DNA of 64,000 nt from Fen-1038 sp042408355. GTDB taxonomy: Bacteria > Chloroflexota > Anaerolineae > Anaerolineales > Villigracilaceae. The notes below the pieces were generated by a model, which saw only the letters and a list, made by a program, of their open reading frames with translations, was not told the origin of the DNA and searched no databases. The translations under genes were made by a program, and so were the position numbers. Within the stretch, counting starts at the first letter, position 1. Every line of letters begins with the position of its first letter. Below are positions 8,358 through 17,057 of the stretch, in pieces. The stretch lies in contig JBHORD010000016.1 in assembly GCA_042408355.1 (NCBI GenBank), positions 1 to 64,000 of the forward strand. The letters are read 5' to 3'.

Positions 8358-9509
8358 CTACTTCTCTGCGCTTTTAGCCTTCTTCAGCGCCGATTCAAAA
8401 GCACGTTCGTAGGCGTCCACCGTCCGCATCAAATCAAATTTGTGCGAAAGCTTCAAACTTGAGCGCTTGGCCGCCAACAAAGCGGAGCGGTCAGTCAGAA
8501 AGCAGCGCAAACTTGCGGAAAAGCCTGCAGTGTCATGCGGCTCAAGCAGGAAACCGTTCTCCCCGTCCAGGACCAACTCTGTCAGTCCGCCAACCCGGCT
8601 GGCAACAATTGCCAGGCCATTTGAAAGCGCTTGCAACGCCACCATGGGAATGCCCTCGGAAAGAGACGGCATCAACAAAATATCGCTTTGCCGAAAAGCT
8701 TCTCCGATGCGATCAACGGAAAGCCAGCCGGTAAGAAGAATCCTACGCTCAAGCCCCAGACGATGAATTTCGGCGCGCACGTTTTCAAACAAGGCCCCAT
8801 CCCCGATCAATTGCGCTTGCCAAGCCAAATCGCGGACTTCGTGCAAAATCCGCACAATGTGAACCGGGTTCTTCTGCTCGACAAAACGCCCTGCAAAAAC
8901 GATTTTTGGCGGGGTCCCTACAATCAAATTGTCAGGTTGAATCACATCATCAATATGAATTCCATTGGGAATCACCTGTATCGGCACCGGATAATGGAGC
9001 AGGGCCAGTTGCCGCGTAAACTCACTGATGGCAGTCACCGCGGCCGCGTCCCGCCAGATACGAGGCGTGAACGGATATATCCAGTGGAACCATGCATCCG
9101 TTTTTTCAGGAACACCGCCGGGGATATCGCCGAGATGAGTTGTCAGTACATAGGGGATCCCTGTCAACCTGGAGAGAAGCCAGGCCAGCGCCCCGGCTGG
9201 AACCGCAAAATGAACGTGAATCAAATCGGGACGGAATTTCTTGATCTCGCACAGCGCGGCGACGGAACCCGATAATAGATACCCCGCCATTGCAAACAAA
9301 TCAGCCTCATAAAGTCGTCGGCGGAAGGATGGAATCCGTATCACATGGATATTATCAATCTGATCTCGAAAGGCCAGCCCCTTGACATGAGGGGCAATCA
9401 CATGGACAGCATGACCGCGCTTCGCCAATTCGCGCGCCGCTTCCTGGGCAATTCTTCCGCCGCCGCCGCCAACGGGAGGAAATTCATGAACAAGAACGAG
9501 GATCTTCAT
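8358..9509 (-). CDS. Family 4 (GT-B) glycosyltransferase
   Basis: Predicted cytoplasmic retaining glycosyltransferase acting on lipid-linked or surface glycans. The N-terminus begins MKILVLVHEFPPVGGGGGR, typical of GT4 acceptor domains with a Gly-rich loop. Further on are VIPNGIHIDDV, GRFVEQKNP and the donor-binding EX7E element EGIPMVALQAL near residue 285. The 383-residue length is normal. ATG 9509 lies inside the 3' end of the upstream beta-propeller gene (26-nt overlap), so the two are translated together. Donor sugar and acceptor cannot be inferred. Confidence 0.9.
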   Translation of the reverse strand: MKILVLVHEFPPVGGGGGRIAQEAARELAKRGHAVHVIAPHVKGLAFRDQIDNIHVIRIPSFRRRLYEADLFAMAGYLLSGSVAALCEIKKFRPDLIHVHFAVPAGALAWLLSRLTGIPYVLTTHLGDIPGGVPEKTDAWFHWIYPFTPRIWRDAAAVTAISEFTRQLALLHYPVPIQVIPNGIHIDDVIQPDNLIVGTPPKIVFAGRFVEQKNPVHIVRILHEVRDLAWQAQLIGDGALFENVRAEIHRLGLERRILLTGWLSVDRIGEAFRQSDILLMPSLSEGIPMVALQALSNGLAIVASRVGGLTELVLDGENGFLLEPHDTAGFSASLRCFLTDRSALLAAKRSSLKLSHKFDLMRTVDAYERAFESALKKAKSAEK

Positions 9510-10689
9510 GAACCTTCCACACTACCCTGCGTCCTGCAAAACCTGTGATCCTCCCGCATTTGGATTCGAGCGAAGGAGGCGGCAATTCGAAGTCCGGAGG
9601 CAGAATTTGAATATCAAATATTGATGTCTTTGGATTCTCTGCTATTTCGATTTCGGCGGTGATTTTCTTGGCGGCAAAATCAAAAACAAGGAGTTTATTA
9701 TCCGCTCCCATCAACAATTCGCGGCCGGGAAGGATGGCCAGACCTCGCAAAAAGCGTTCCGTGACCTTCGTCTTCGAAAGAATGTTGCCGTTCAAGTCGA
9801 AGTGAATCATTTCGCCGCTGGAAGTAGCAAGATACAGCGCGGTTCCATCGTCCAATATCCTGAGTGAATGGCTTGGGTTATGTGTCACCGGAATAACCAA
9901 ATGTATTTTCCATTCGCCGTGAGGACTCACGCTGACAACGGCGGACTTGCCGGTTACCGGCTGTAACACCAAATCGCTGAACATTTTCCGTTTTAAACCC
10001 AACGAACGGCCAATCCAACGATTGAAAGCCAGAAACGCTTTCCACAAGCCAAGCTTCATCATCGCCGTTTTCAGATTCATAAACAGGGAGAATATATCTC
10101 CCACGATGAGGCCCATGGACAGGAATAAACTACCGTCACACGTTTGTATAACGCCATTAAGATGAGTATGATCGTAAACGTCGGACACGAAGTAAGTGCG
10201 CCGGCGAAAATCCATTTTGCTTCCGGCCGCATCGCCCGGTTTTAGCAATTGGCGCAAAGGGCCGCCTAATTGAATCATCAGGTCCCGCTGAGAGCGGAGA
10301 TATTCGAGGCGCTGCAAATTTCCCACAAGATCAAATTTAGCCAGCAAATCATTTGCTGTGGAGGTGACCCACAGCCCATCATTTGCATACAGGACTTCGT
10401 GTATGGCAGAAATTAATGGATGGCTAAATACTCTGAGGAGATTCCAATTACGGTCAAAAAAGAAAATTGCAGAGTAATTAGCCACAGCCAATTCACCTCG
10501 ATTAAAACTCAATCCACGCATACCGCGCATCCCGCCGCGAGGGTTATGGTCGCTTAGACGGTACGGGGGCTCGATTCCTTCACTTCGCTGCAATATCTTG
10601 CGATTTTCGAAATCAACAACGCATAAACCGCCGGAAGATGCCGGATATGGCGATTCACGATGAGCGGTAGAAAGGATAAGTCTGGTCAT
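9484..10689 (-). CDS. Hypothetical beta-propeller-like protein in a glycan cluster
   Basis: A 401-residue protein with repeated segments of the kind seen in NHL/SMP-30-like beta-propellers: GGLCVVDFENRKILQ, GELAVANYSAIFFFDRNWN, DGLWVTSTANDLLAKFDLVG, DGTALYLATSSGEMIHFDLN and GRELLMGADNKLLVFDF. Each pairs a hydrophobic readout with a following strand, about 45-60 residues apart. There is no signal peptide and no catalytic motif that I recognise. It overlaps the GT4 gene downstream by 26 nt, so it probably acts with it in surface glycan synthesis. The fold is inferred from repeat spacing, not from a match. Confidence 0.65.
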   Translation of the reverse strand: MTRLILSTAHRESPYPASSGGLCVVDFENRKILQRSEGIEPPYRLSDHNPRGGMRGMRGLSFNRGELAVANYSAIFFFDRNWNLLRVFSHPLISAIHEVLYANDGLWVTSTANDLLAKFDLVGNLQRLEYLRSQRDLMIQLGGPLRQLLKPGDAAGSKMDFRRRTYFVSDVYDHTHLNGVIQTCDGSLFLSMGLIVGDIFSLFMNLKTAMMKLGLWKAFLAFNRWIGRSLGLKRKMFSDLVLQPVTGKSAVVSVSPHGEWKIHLVIPVTHNPSHSLRILDDGTALYLATSSGEMIHFDLNGNILSKTKVTERFLRGLAILPGRELLMGADNKLLVFDFAAKKITAEIEIAENPKTSIFDIQILPPDFELPPPSLESKCGRITGFAGRRVVWKVHEDPRSCS

Positions 10690-10726
10690 ATCTGCGGCAT
10701 AGGCCGATAAATTTGCACATGATCTT

Positions 10727-10933
10727 TCAAAGAACGTTTAACTCATCAGTAGAAGCGATCAGGCCGCCCAAAACCTGCGTCTCAGCTGCAGGCGCTCCCT
10801 TCCTGCCGTGATGGCGATCATAATGTTTCCGCACGGAGGTCCGCTCTTCCCATGCCTGCAAACATTTCTGAAACGTATCACATCCGGTTGCAGGAATGAT
10901 AATAATAGAGATTGTTGGGCTGTGGGATATCAA
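10727..10933 (-). pseudogene. Possible remnant of a family 2 glycosyltransferase
   Basis: A 68-codon frame starting at a TTG. It begins ISHSPTISIIIIPATGCDTFQKCLQ, shaped like the first strand and helix of GT2 enzymes (TISIIIPxxNxxxxLxxCLxA), then loses similarity before the expected nucleotide-binding DDGS. It sits between two glycan-related genes on the same strand. I read it as a truncated leftover; chance similarity is possible. Confidence 0.3.
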
Positions 10934-10951
10934 GAAGTATCAGCACCCGCG

Positions 10952-11926
10952 TCAGGTTATTTGGCTCGGAACACGTCTTAAAATGGAAATCAGCTCTATT
11001 GCGCCGCCCAGGATGCCCAGTACAGCGGAGCGGGCATATAACAAAATGGAAAATGCCGCCGCAAGTTCCGCGCTGACGCCAAATGCAGAAAGCACCAAAA
11101 CCACGCTCACCTCGCGAAGTCCCATCCCGCCCGCCAGGGTGAAAGGCGCCAGTGAGACAAGAAAGAAGATTGCCTTCATCCAGCCTAAATTGATAAACGA
11201 CACCGGAAGATTCAACGCTGAAGCAAGGCTAACATAGGCAAGCAGGCTAATCAACTCACCGAAAATGCCGGCGCCAAATAGAAAAACCAGCTCGCGCAGC
11301 GAGAAAAAAGAATATGTGCGCAGGGAGGCGGAAAGATTTTTAATAAACACACCGCTTTTTTTCGACCATCTATTTGGCGCATCAACCAATTTTGAGGCGC
11401 CTCGGTTCATGAAGTCTGGAGCGTAATGGGTTAGAACGAACCACGCCAAAACCATGCTGAACAAATAGACAAGAAACAAGCCCGGCTGGACAAAAGACCG
11501 GCCATTAACGCCGTTAAATATCCAGAAGAGACCAAAGGTGATTGAGATAAAGATATCGAATAACCGATTGACCGTAATCGCCGTCAACACTTCTGCAGAT
11601 TTCCCCTCCCCTGAAAGTTTATACCAGCGCATGAAACTCCCAACTGTCGAGACCGGAGAAAAAAAAGAATAAAACTTTACCGAGAATTCAATTTTAAGCA
11701 GATCCAGTACACTTATGGAAATTAACTGCCGGGCAAGTAACATATGCAACCGCAACACAGATAAATAAGCCACCGGGAGGCCCAGCAAACAAGCCATCCA
11801 AAAATAGATGGGCGAAGCCCCCCGAATTGCGGACACAATCTTCTGAAGCGGAACAAAGAAAAGAAAACCGCCGGCAAAGGCAAAAAATAAAACCATTTCC
11901 AATAAACGAAGGATGCTGGATTTCAC
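10952..11926 (-). CDS. Flippase-like integral membrane protein (LPG_synthase_TM/UPF0104 family)
   Basis: A 324-residue polytopic membrane protein with about eight hydrophobic helices. Family-typical parts are the early KIVSAIRGASPIYFW region, SVLDLLKIEFSVKFYSFFSPVS in the middle and the late LAPFTLAGGMGLREVSVVLVL segment. Proteins of this family resemble the transmembrane part of lysylphosphatidylglycerol synthase and often neighbour glycosyltransferases, where a lipid-flipping role is suspected but not proven. The start is GTG 11926 without a clear ribosome site. It lies just downstream of the tRNA-Leu terminator. Confidence 0.82.
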   Translation of the reverse strand: MKSSILRLLEMVLFFAFAGGFLFFVPLQKIVSAIRGASPIYFWMACLLGLPVAYLSVLRLHMLLARQLISISVLDLLKIEFSVKFYSFFSPVSTVGSFMRWYKLSGEGKSAEVLTAITVNRLFDIFISITFGLFWIFNGVNGRSFVQPGLFLVYLFSMVLAWFVLTHYAPDFMNRGASKLVDAPNRWSKKSGVFIKNLSASLRTYSFFSLRELVFLFGAGIFGELISLLAYVSLASALNLPVSFINLGWMKAIFFLVSLAPFTLAGGMGLREVSVVLVLSAFGVSAELAAAFSILLYARSAVLGILGGAIELISILRRVPSQIT

Positions 11927-11943
11927 TTCAAAGACCGCCGATT

Positions 11944-11971
11944 AATAAAAGAACCCGCCTTCCAGCGGGTT
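11944..11971 (-). terminator. Intrinsic terminator after tRNA-Leu
   Basis: On the minus strand AACCCGC, loop TGGAAG, GCGGGTT, then CTTTTATT. The 7-bp stem is perfect and starts 3 nt after the tRNA discriminator base. Confidence 0.8.
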
Positions 11972-11973
11972 TG

Positions 11974-12057
<84 letters not shown>

Positions 12058-12071
12058 CTGAATGCATGCCA

Positions 12072-12099
12072 ATTTTATCTCAAACAATCCTATTGTCAA
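12072..12099 (-). promoter_or_regulatory. Promoter of tRNA-Leu
   Basis: On the minus strand a perfect TTGACA (12099-12094), a 16-bp spacer and TAAAAT (12077-12072). Transcription would start about 8 nt before the mature tRNA 5' end. Confidence 0.75.
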
Positions 12100-12274
12100 C
12101 CTGAGCAGAGGCCGGTTGCATGGCTTTCTCAAAGCCGGGAGCGTCCGCATGATATAGAAAACTTCAGCCCAATGAGAATGCCAACAAATGCCATGGTGAA
12201 TTATAGCGGTGATTGCCCACAATTCCTATCGCAGGATTGAATCCGCCTGCTCAGGACGCAGAATTCCGCTCACA

Positions 12275-12357
12275 CTGAAAGCCGCTTCGCGAAAGCGAAC
12301 CCGGAGTCGGCTTTCAGCCGACTTGAACGGCCTGAGGCGGGACTTGCGTCCCCGCCG
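12275..12357. repeat. Multi-hairpin palindromic element
   Basis: CTGAAAGCCG (12275-12284) pairs perfectly with CGGCTTTCAG (12308-12317). The second arm also forms a competing hairpin, AGTCGGCT/AGCCGACT (12305-12323). A further hairpin, GGCGGGAC/GTCCCCGCC, lies at 12336-12356. The element fills most of the divergent gap (12058-12486) between tRNA-Leu and the DsbA-like gene and looks like a REP- or MITE-type sequence. Confidence 0.5.
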
Positions 12358-12486
12358 AATCAGACTCAACCAAGATATAGGCAATCACCAGTTAAAGATG
12401 GCCTTGCATTTTCATTCAATTTTCCAAACTGTTAATGGAAGGGATGTATGATTACATTACAATAACTGCAAGTTGAGGAGAACACC

Positions 12487-13290
12487 ATGACAGAAGAACA
12501 AATTCCATTACCGCCGCCAAATCCTCCCAAGCCATCCAATCGAAAATGGATTGCCCTCGCAATCGGCGGCGGATGCGCACTGATCGCATGTGTTGTTGCC
12601 GCGGCGGCAATCGCCATTGCCGTATTGGCGCCCGTCACCGGAAAAACGTTCAGCAGCATTACCGTGATCGCTACGCCCACTTTGCAGGCATCGAATCCTT
12701 CAACCACTCCGCAAATTTCAATTCCCTCGAATGTGGTCGTTCCCCAACCAAGGCAACATCCACAAGCAAACGCCAACGCAATGGGCGATCCGAATGCGCC
12801 GGTCAAGATCATCGAATACGCCGATTTTCAATGTCCCTACTGTCTTCGCTACTGGCAACAGACCGAACCGCAAATCATTCAAGCGTATATCGCCACTGGA
12901 AAGGTGTATTACGAATATCGTTCCGTCGGCGCATTCATCGGGCCCGATTCAGCGAGCGCGGCCGAGGCCGCATACTGTGCGGGCGATCAAAACCAATTCT
13001 GGAATTATCACGACGTGCTCTACGCCAATTGGACGGGCGAAAACGCCGGCGATTTTTCAGCCGACAGGTTAAAGCAATACGCCTCGCTCATCGGTTTGAA
13101 TCTGGATCAATTTGAAAGCTGTCTCGCCAACGGCAATCACGCCGATCAAGTCAACCAGGATGTAGCCGATGCCAAAGCCGACGGCATCCGCGCCACGCCG
13201 TCATTCCTCATCAATGGGCAGTTACTCGAAGGCGCGCAGCCCTTCTCCGTCTTTCAACAAATGATTGACGCCGCCCTGCAGGGGCATTGA
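12487..13290 (+). CDS. Membrane-anchored DsbA-like thiol-disulfide protein
   Basis: An extracytoplasmic thioredoxin-fold protein, likely a disulfide oxidase or isomerase. The start is ATG 12487, 6 nt after AGGAG. A short Pro-rich cytoplasmic tail precedes one membrane helix (about residues 22-48), a Thr/Pro-rich linker and a DsbA domain. The active-site motif FQCPYC has cysteines at 116 and 119, and the cis-Pro loop is RATPSFLING near 240. The family includes BdbD/NrnS-like proteins of Gram-positives, and many actinobacterial and Chloroflexota homologues share this anchor plus linker. No DsbB or VKOR partner is nearby. The next gene starts 8 nt after its stop. Confidence 0.9.
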   Translation: MTEEQIPLPPPNPPKPSNRKWIALAIGGGCALIACVVAAAAIAIAVLAPVTGKTFSSITVIATPTLQASNPSTTPQISIPSNVVVPQPRQHPQANANAMGDPNAPVKIIEYADFQCPYCLRYWQQTEPQIIQAYIATGKVYYEYRSVGAFIGPDSASAAEAAYCAGDQNQFWNYHDVLYANWTGENAGDFSADRLKQYASLIGLNLDQFESCLANGNHADQVNQDVADAKADGIRATPSFLINGQLLEGAQPFSVFQQMIDAALQGH

Positions 13291-13298
13291 TATTCGCG

Positions 13299-14087
13299 AT
13301 GAAACACAAATGGATCTCCCTCGCGCTGGACCTCCTCACACTGCTGACCATTTCATCTTGCGCGTCCGTTACTGTTCCGCTTCCAACTTCGACGTTTAGT
13401 CCGGCTCCCGTTTCACCGACATTCACTCCACCGCCGACGCCCGCCCCGCCAACCTCCACGCCGCCGCCTCCGACCGGGACCGCGGCGCCATCCATCACGC
13501 CGACGTTTGCAATCCTGCGCGGCACGGTGCTTGAATTGTCAAGCTGTCGTTACGGTCCCGGCGCGCCGTATTTGTATTTCACCGGTCTGGTTCCGGGAAG
13601 CAATCTCGAAGTCATTGGCCGCCGCGAAGATTCGCAATGGATTTACGTCGAAGCCATCGGCGGCCATTCTCCTTGCTGGGTCAAGGCTTCGCTGATGAGC
13701 GTGCAAGGCGACATTAACCGCGTGGAAGTTTATTATCCCGATAAAGCCCCGTTGCCAAAATCTCCTTATTACCCGCCAACGACGGTGACGAAAGCGACGC
13801 GCAACGGGAATCAAATCACCGTCATGTGGCTCGATATTCCACTGCGCGCCGGCGATGAAGAAGATGCGAACATGTTGCATTACATCGTCGAAGTTTGGCA
13901 TTGCGTGGGCGGACAAATCGTCTTCGATCCGTTGGCGACCAACGATACTTCGATCACGTTTGTGGACGAGCCGGCTTGCAATCAGCCCTCGCACGGGCGA
14001 ATCTTCGTGCAGGAGAAACACGGCTTCGCAGGTCCCGCCGAGATTCCCTGGCCCCCCTTTTCGGAATCCACGCCCTCGAGCCCATAA
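13299..14087 (+). CDS. Lipoprotein with SH3b-like domain and Thr/Pro linker
   Basis: The N-terminus is basic, then hydrophobic, ending in the lipobox-like TISSCAS, so a lipid-anchored surface protein is likely. A Pro/Thr-rich linker (about residues 35-70) is followed by an SH3b-like segment with RYGPGAPYLYF, EVIGRREDSQWIYVEA and CWVKASL. The C-terminal half contains a fibronectin-like stretch (ATRNGNQITVMWLDIPL) of unknown role. SH3b modules often bind cell-wall peptides. I chose ATG 13299; a TTG four codons upstream would overlap the previous stop. It is probably co-transcribed with the DsbA-like gene. Confidence 0.7.
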   Translation: MKHKWISLALDLLTLLTISSCASVTVPLPTSTFSPAPVSPTFTPPPTPAPPTSTPPPPTGTAAPSITPTFAILRGTVLELSSCRYGPGAPYLYFTGLVPGSNLEVIGRREDSQWIYVEAIGGHSPCWVKASLMSVQGDINRVEVYYPDKAPLPKSPYYPPTTVTKATRNGNQITVMWLDIPLRAGDEEDANMLHYIVEVWHCVGGQIVFDPLATNDTSITFVDEPACNQPSHGRIFVQEKHGFAGPAEIPWPPFSESTPSSP

Positions 14088-14174
14088 CAGTCTTTCACAA
14101 CCCGACAGTCATCTCGATTGATTTTTCCATGTTTGAAAAATCCGTTATCGCAAACGCCTCAAGGTGGAAATTCC

Positions 14175-15155
14175 ATGCAGACTAAAGATCAGTTCGCTGT
14201 TGAAGTCGAGCACATCCATAAAGTCTTTTATTCCATTCAGGGTTTCTGGAGGCAGAAACGCCGCCCGGTTACGGCTGTGGAGGATATTTCATTTTCCATA
14301 CACAAAGGAGAATTGTTTGGCGTGGTCGGCCCAAACGGCGCGGGAAAAACAACAACGGTCAAGATGCTTTCAACACTCCTGCTCCCCACCAGCGGCACCG
14401 CCAGAATTTTTGGGCTGGACATTCTCAAAGATACGCACCGAATCCGTCCCCTCATTGGATTTACTTTCGGCGGCAACAAGGGACTCTACAGCCGCCTCAG
14501 CGGCCTGGAGAACTTAAAATATTTTGCCGAATTATACAAACTCGAACCGGATATCATTTCGAAGCGGATCAAGGAACTGCTCGAACTTGTCGGCCTGACG
14601 GGGCGCGAGAACGACCGCGTCGAAACGTATTCCAGCGGAATGCAGCAGCGCCTGCATTTGGCGCGCGCCATGCTTCATAATCCGCAATTGATTTTTTTGG
14701 ACGAGCCTACCGTCGGCATTGACCCGGTGGGGGCACGCGAGATCCACCAGCTTGTCAAAGAACTGGTGAAACGCGGGACGACCATCCTGCTTACCAGTCA
14801 CTACATGTACGAGGTCGAAGAATTATGCGACCGCATTGCGGTGGTCAATCATGGAAGGATCGTTGCGCTCGACACGCCCATCGGATTGAAAAGCCGTTCA
14901 TCCGGTGACAGTGTGGTGGCCATCCAAACTCGAGGCGATCGCTTCGCCCTCGAGCAGGAATTGCGGATGATGAATCTGGCCGCGGCCAGCATTCACAACT
15001 CAGACGAAATCATTTCTATCCATACGAAAAATCCGTCCCGCGTCCTGAACGCGCTGGCGCCGTTGTTGGAGCGCAACCTCATCACGAACATCGAAGTCCG
15101 CAACGCCACGCTGGAGGATGTCTATGTCCAGATCATCAAAGAAAACGATGCGTAA
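14175..15155 (+). CDS. ABC-2 exporter ATP-binding protein (NatA-like), set 1
   Basis: Cytoplasmic ATPase of an ABC-2 type exporter. ATG 14175 has AAGGTGG 7 nt upstream; a longer frame exists but lacks such a site. Seen are Walker A GPNGAGKTTTVKML, signature YSSGMQQRLHLARAM, Walker B LIFLDEPTVGIDP and the H-loop LLTSHYMYEVEELCDR, followed by a short C-terminal domain. It overlaps the first permease by 8 nt (ATGCGTAA). It is paralogous to the set 2 ATPase at 20035-21012. The substrate is unknown; drugs, lipids or polysaccharides are all possible for this class. Confidence 0.93.
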   Translation: MQTKDQFAVEVEHIHKVFYSIQGFWRQKRRPVTAVEDISFSIHKGELFGVVGPNGAGKTTTVKMLSTLLLPTSGTARIFGLDILKDTHRIRPLIGFTFGGNKGLYSRLSGLENLKYFAELYKLEPDIISKRIKELLELVGLTGRENDRVETYSSGMQQRLHLARAMLHNPQLIFLDEPTVGIDPVGAREIHQLVKELVKRGTTILLTSHYMYEVEELCDRIAVVNHGRIVALDTPIGLKSRSSGDSVVAIQTRGDRFALEQELRMMNLAAASIHNSDEIISIHTKNPSRVLNALAPLLERNLITNIEVRNATLEDVYVQIIKENDA

Positions 15156-15936
15156 TCCGCTTCCGTTCATCTGGCGGCAAATGAATGTCCAGTTCCGGAT
15201 GCGGGCGTTATCCGTCTTTTCGTTCATTCTGTTGGTCTTTCAACCCGCAGTCTTTAGCGCAGTTGGATATTTGCTGGCGCGCATGGCCGGCAAATCCCAG
15301 CCCGATTTGGTCTATGTCGTCATCGGCGGCGGAATTATGGGGTTGTGGAGCCGGCTGGTATTCACTTCGTTCTACGACATTAGCGATGACCGCCGCGAGG
15401 GAATGTTGGAGCTGATCGTTGGCAGCCCCACTTCATTCACCGCCGTGCTGGCGGTCAAAACGATGACCAATGTTCTGACGGGTTCCATCTCCATGGCGCT
15501 TTCATTCCTTGCCGCGTTCGTGTTTTTCCATTTTTCGATTCCGCTCCACAACCTTCCCTACATCGTTATTTCGCTCCTGGTTTTGATGTTTGGGTTTTGG
15601 AGCATCGGATTCTTTCTGGCGCATTTCCGCGTCTGGTCGCGCCTCACGGGGATGTTCGTCAACTACCTCGAATTACCGGTCGCGATTCTGGCGGCATTCA
15701 TGTTCCCCATCGAATATCTGCCGCAATCCATTATGTGGCTGTCAGACAGCATCCCGGTGCGTTGGGGCATTACGGGGTTGGATTTGTCTTTTCAGAATCA
15801 ATTGCAAGCCGCGGCCATCTGGCCCAACTGGGCCGCGGCTCTCGCCATATCATTGGTATATCTGTTCGTCACCTATTTCTTATCGAAAAAAGTTCACGAC
15901 ATGATCCGCGTGAACGGAGAGTTGAGTTCGGTATGA
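15148..15936 (+). CDS. ABC-2 permease A, set 1
   Basis: A 262-residue protein with six hydrophobic helices in the ABC-2 arrangement. Characteristic stretches are VIGGGIMGLWSRLVFTSFYD and EGMLELIVGSPTSF, which align with GSGLTGLWSSLLF and GTLESLVAIPTPF in the set 2 permease at 19241-20038. ATG 15148 overlaps the end of the ATPase gene; two earlier in-frame ATGs (15118, 15124) lie further inside it. It should pair with permease B to form a heterodimeric channel. Confidence 0.88.
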   Translation: MRNPLPFIWRQMNVQFRMRALSVFSFILLVFQPAVFSAVGYLLARMAGKSQPDLVYVVIGGGIMGLWSRLVFTSFYDISDDRREGMLELIVGSPTSFTAVLAVKTMTNVLTGSISMALSFLAAFVFFHFSIPLHNLPYIVISLLVLMFGFWSIGFFLAHFRVWSRLTGMFVNYLELPVAILAAFMFPIEYLPQSIMWLSDSIPVRWGITGLDLSFQNQLQAAAIWPNWAAALAISLVYLFVTYFLSKKVHDMIRVNGELSSV

Positions 15937-16733
15937 TCAGGAAACTATACAGCAGTCTCCGCCTGTATCTGGTCAGCGCCTGGTATTCGTACCGCGCTTT
16001 GTATGCGTGGCAAAGCCTGATCCCTTATATTTCCGCCAAGGCGGTGTTTCCGCTCGCGCAGATGCTGCTCTTTCTTTTTATGGGACGACTGGCAGGATTA
16101 ACCGATCCGCTGTATATCGTGATTGGGAATATTTTATTACTGCCAGCCACGAACGGCATTTCGGGTGTGTCCATGACAATCAGCGGCGAGCGCGATTTCC
16201 GAACTCTGCCTTATCTGATCGCCAGCCCCGCCGCGCGCGGCCCGCTCTTTCTCGGGCGTTCGCTCGTCCACATCATTGACGGATTGTTATCCACCATCGC
16301 GGCCTTGTTTCTCGGCGCGTTCTTCTTCCATGTGAATCTGGGTCGAGCGAATCTTCCTTTGGTCGCTCTCTGCATTCTTCTGCTTTCCTTTACCTCCTGC
16401 GGCATGGGCCTCATTCTGGGAAGCCTTTCTTTGCGCACGCGCGAAGCCTGGGCAATTACCTCCATGGTGACGATTGCATTATATATTTTCAGCGGCGTGA
16501 ATTTTCCCGTGGAGGTTCTCCCTCAGCCGCTTCAGATAATTTCAAACAGCCTGCCGCTCACGCATGGAATCCAGGCCGCACGCCTCGCCATGAACGGCGC
16601 GGACTGGTCAGCAGTACAATTTTTGTTTATCAGTGAACTGCTGATCGGGCTTGTTTATATTGGCGCCGGCTATTTCTTATTCACCCGCTTTGAAAAACTA
16701 AGTCTGGTAGATGGACAAATCGAAGCAATGTAA
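15933..16733 (+). CDS. ABC-2 permease B, set 1
   Basis: A 266-residue six-helix permease starting at ATG 15933 in an ATGA overlap with permease A. The upstream in-frame extension is only antisense-like overlap and is rejected. YIVIGNILLLPATNGISGVS and ISGERDFRTLPYLIASPA match the set 2 counterpart (FYIIGNAIQITAVSGIFGVT, GERNEGTLPYLFGTPA) position by position. The motif SCGMGLILGSLSLRTR is also shared. It ends the set 1 operon; no terminator hairpin is evident in the next 300 bases. Confidence 0.88.
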   Translation: MIRKLYSSLRLYLVSAWYSYRALYAWQSLIPYISAKAVFPLAQMLLFLFMGRLAGLTDPLYIVIGNILLLPATNGISGVSMTISGERDFRTLPYLIASPAARGPLFLGRSLVHIIDGLLSTIAALFLGAFFFHVNLGRANLPLVALCILLLSFTSCGMGLILGSLSLRTREAWAITSMVTIALYIFSGVNFPVEVLPQPLQIISNSLPLTHGIQAARLAMNGADWSAVQFLFISELLIGLVYIGAGYFLFTRFEKLSLVDGQIEAM

Positions 16734-17006
16734 TCAATTCCGGTTCAGACTGACGCTTACTTTCAAAAAAAATCCGTCCATTGTTTCAAATGAAATTTCC
16801 CGCCGCTCTGTAAACCCTTGCAATCAAATCTGCGGTCGTTACGTATATAATCTGACAGGACCTCTTCAAGGGTGCATCCAAAGCATGTGAGCGGACCGCA
16901 GCATCTGCCGGTGTGATTTGAAGCCGGGGGACCTTCGACCGGCTCGGATGCGGCGCTTCGGGGTCCGCAATTGCCAAACTCTTCGCGCATCCCTTTCCCT
17001 GCCTGG
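16734..17006. other. Intergenic stretch without recognisable genes
   Basis: The 324-base gap between ABC set 1 and the MFS gene holds only short open frames lacking ribosome sites. I see no RNA gene, repeat or clear hairpin terminator. The only signal is the -10 box at 17007-17012 for the MFS gene. Confidence 0.5.
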
Positions 17007-17012
17007 TATAAT
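17007..17012 (+). promoter_or_regulatory. -10 box upstream of MFS gene
   Basis: A perfect TATAAT about 45 nt before ATG 17058. No good -35 box is visible at 16-18 bp. Confidence 0.4.
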
Positions 17013-17057
17013 TAGAACAAATGTACTAAAACATACACCCAACTCGAAAAGGCGATT

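Noticed and set aside
15597..15932. Upstream extension of the set 1 permease B frame
   Set aside because: It overlaps permease A in another frame; ATG 15933 with an ATGA overlap is the natural start.
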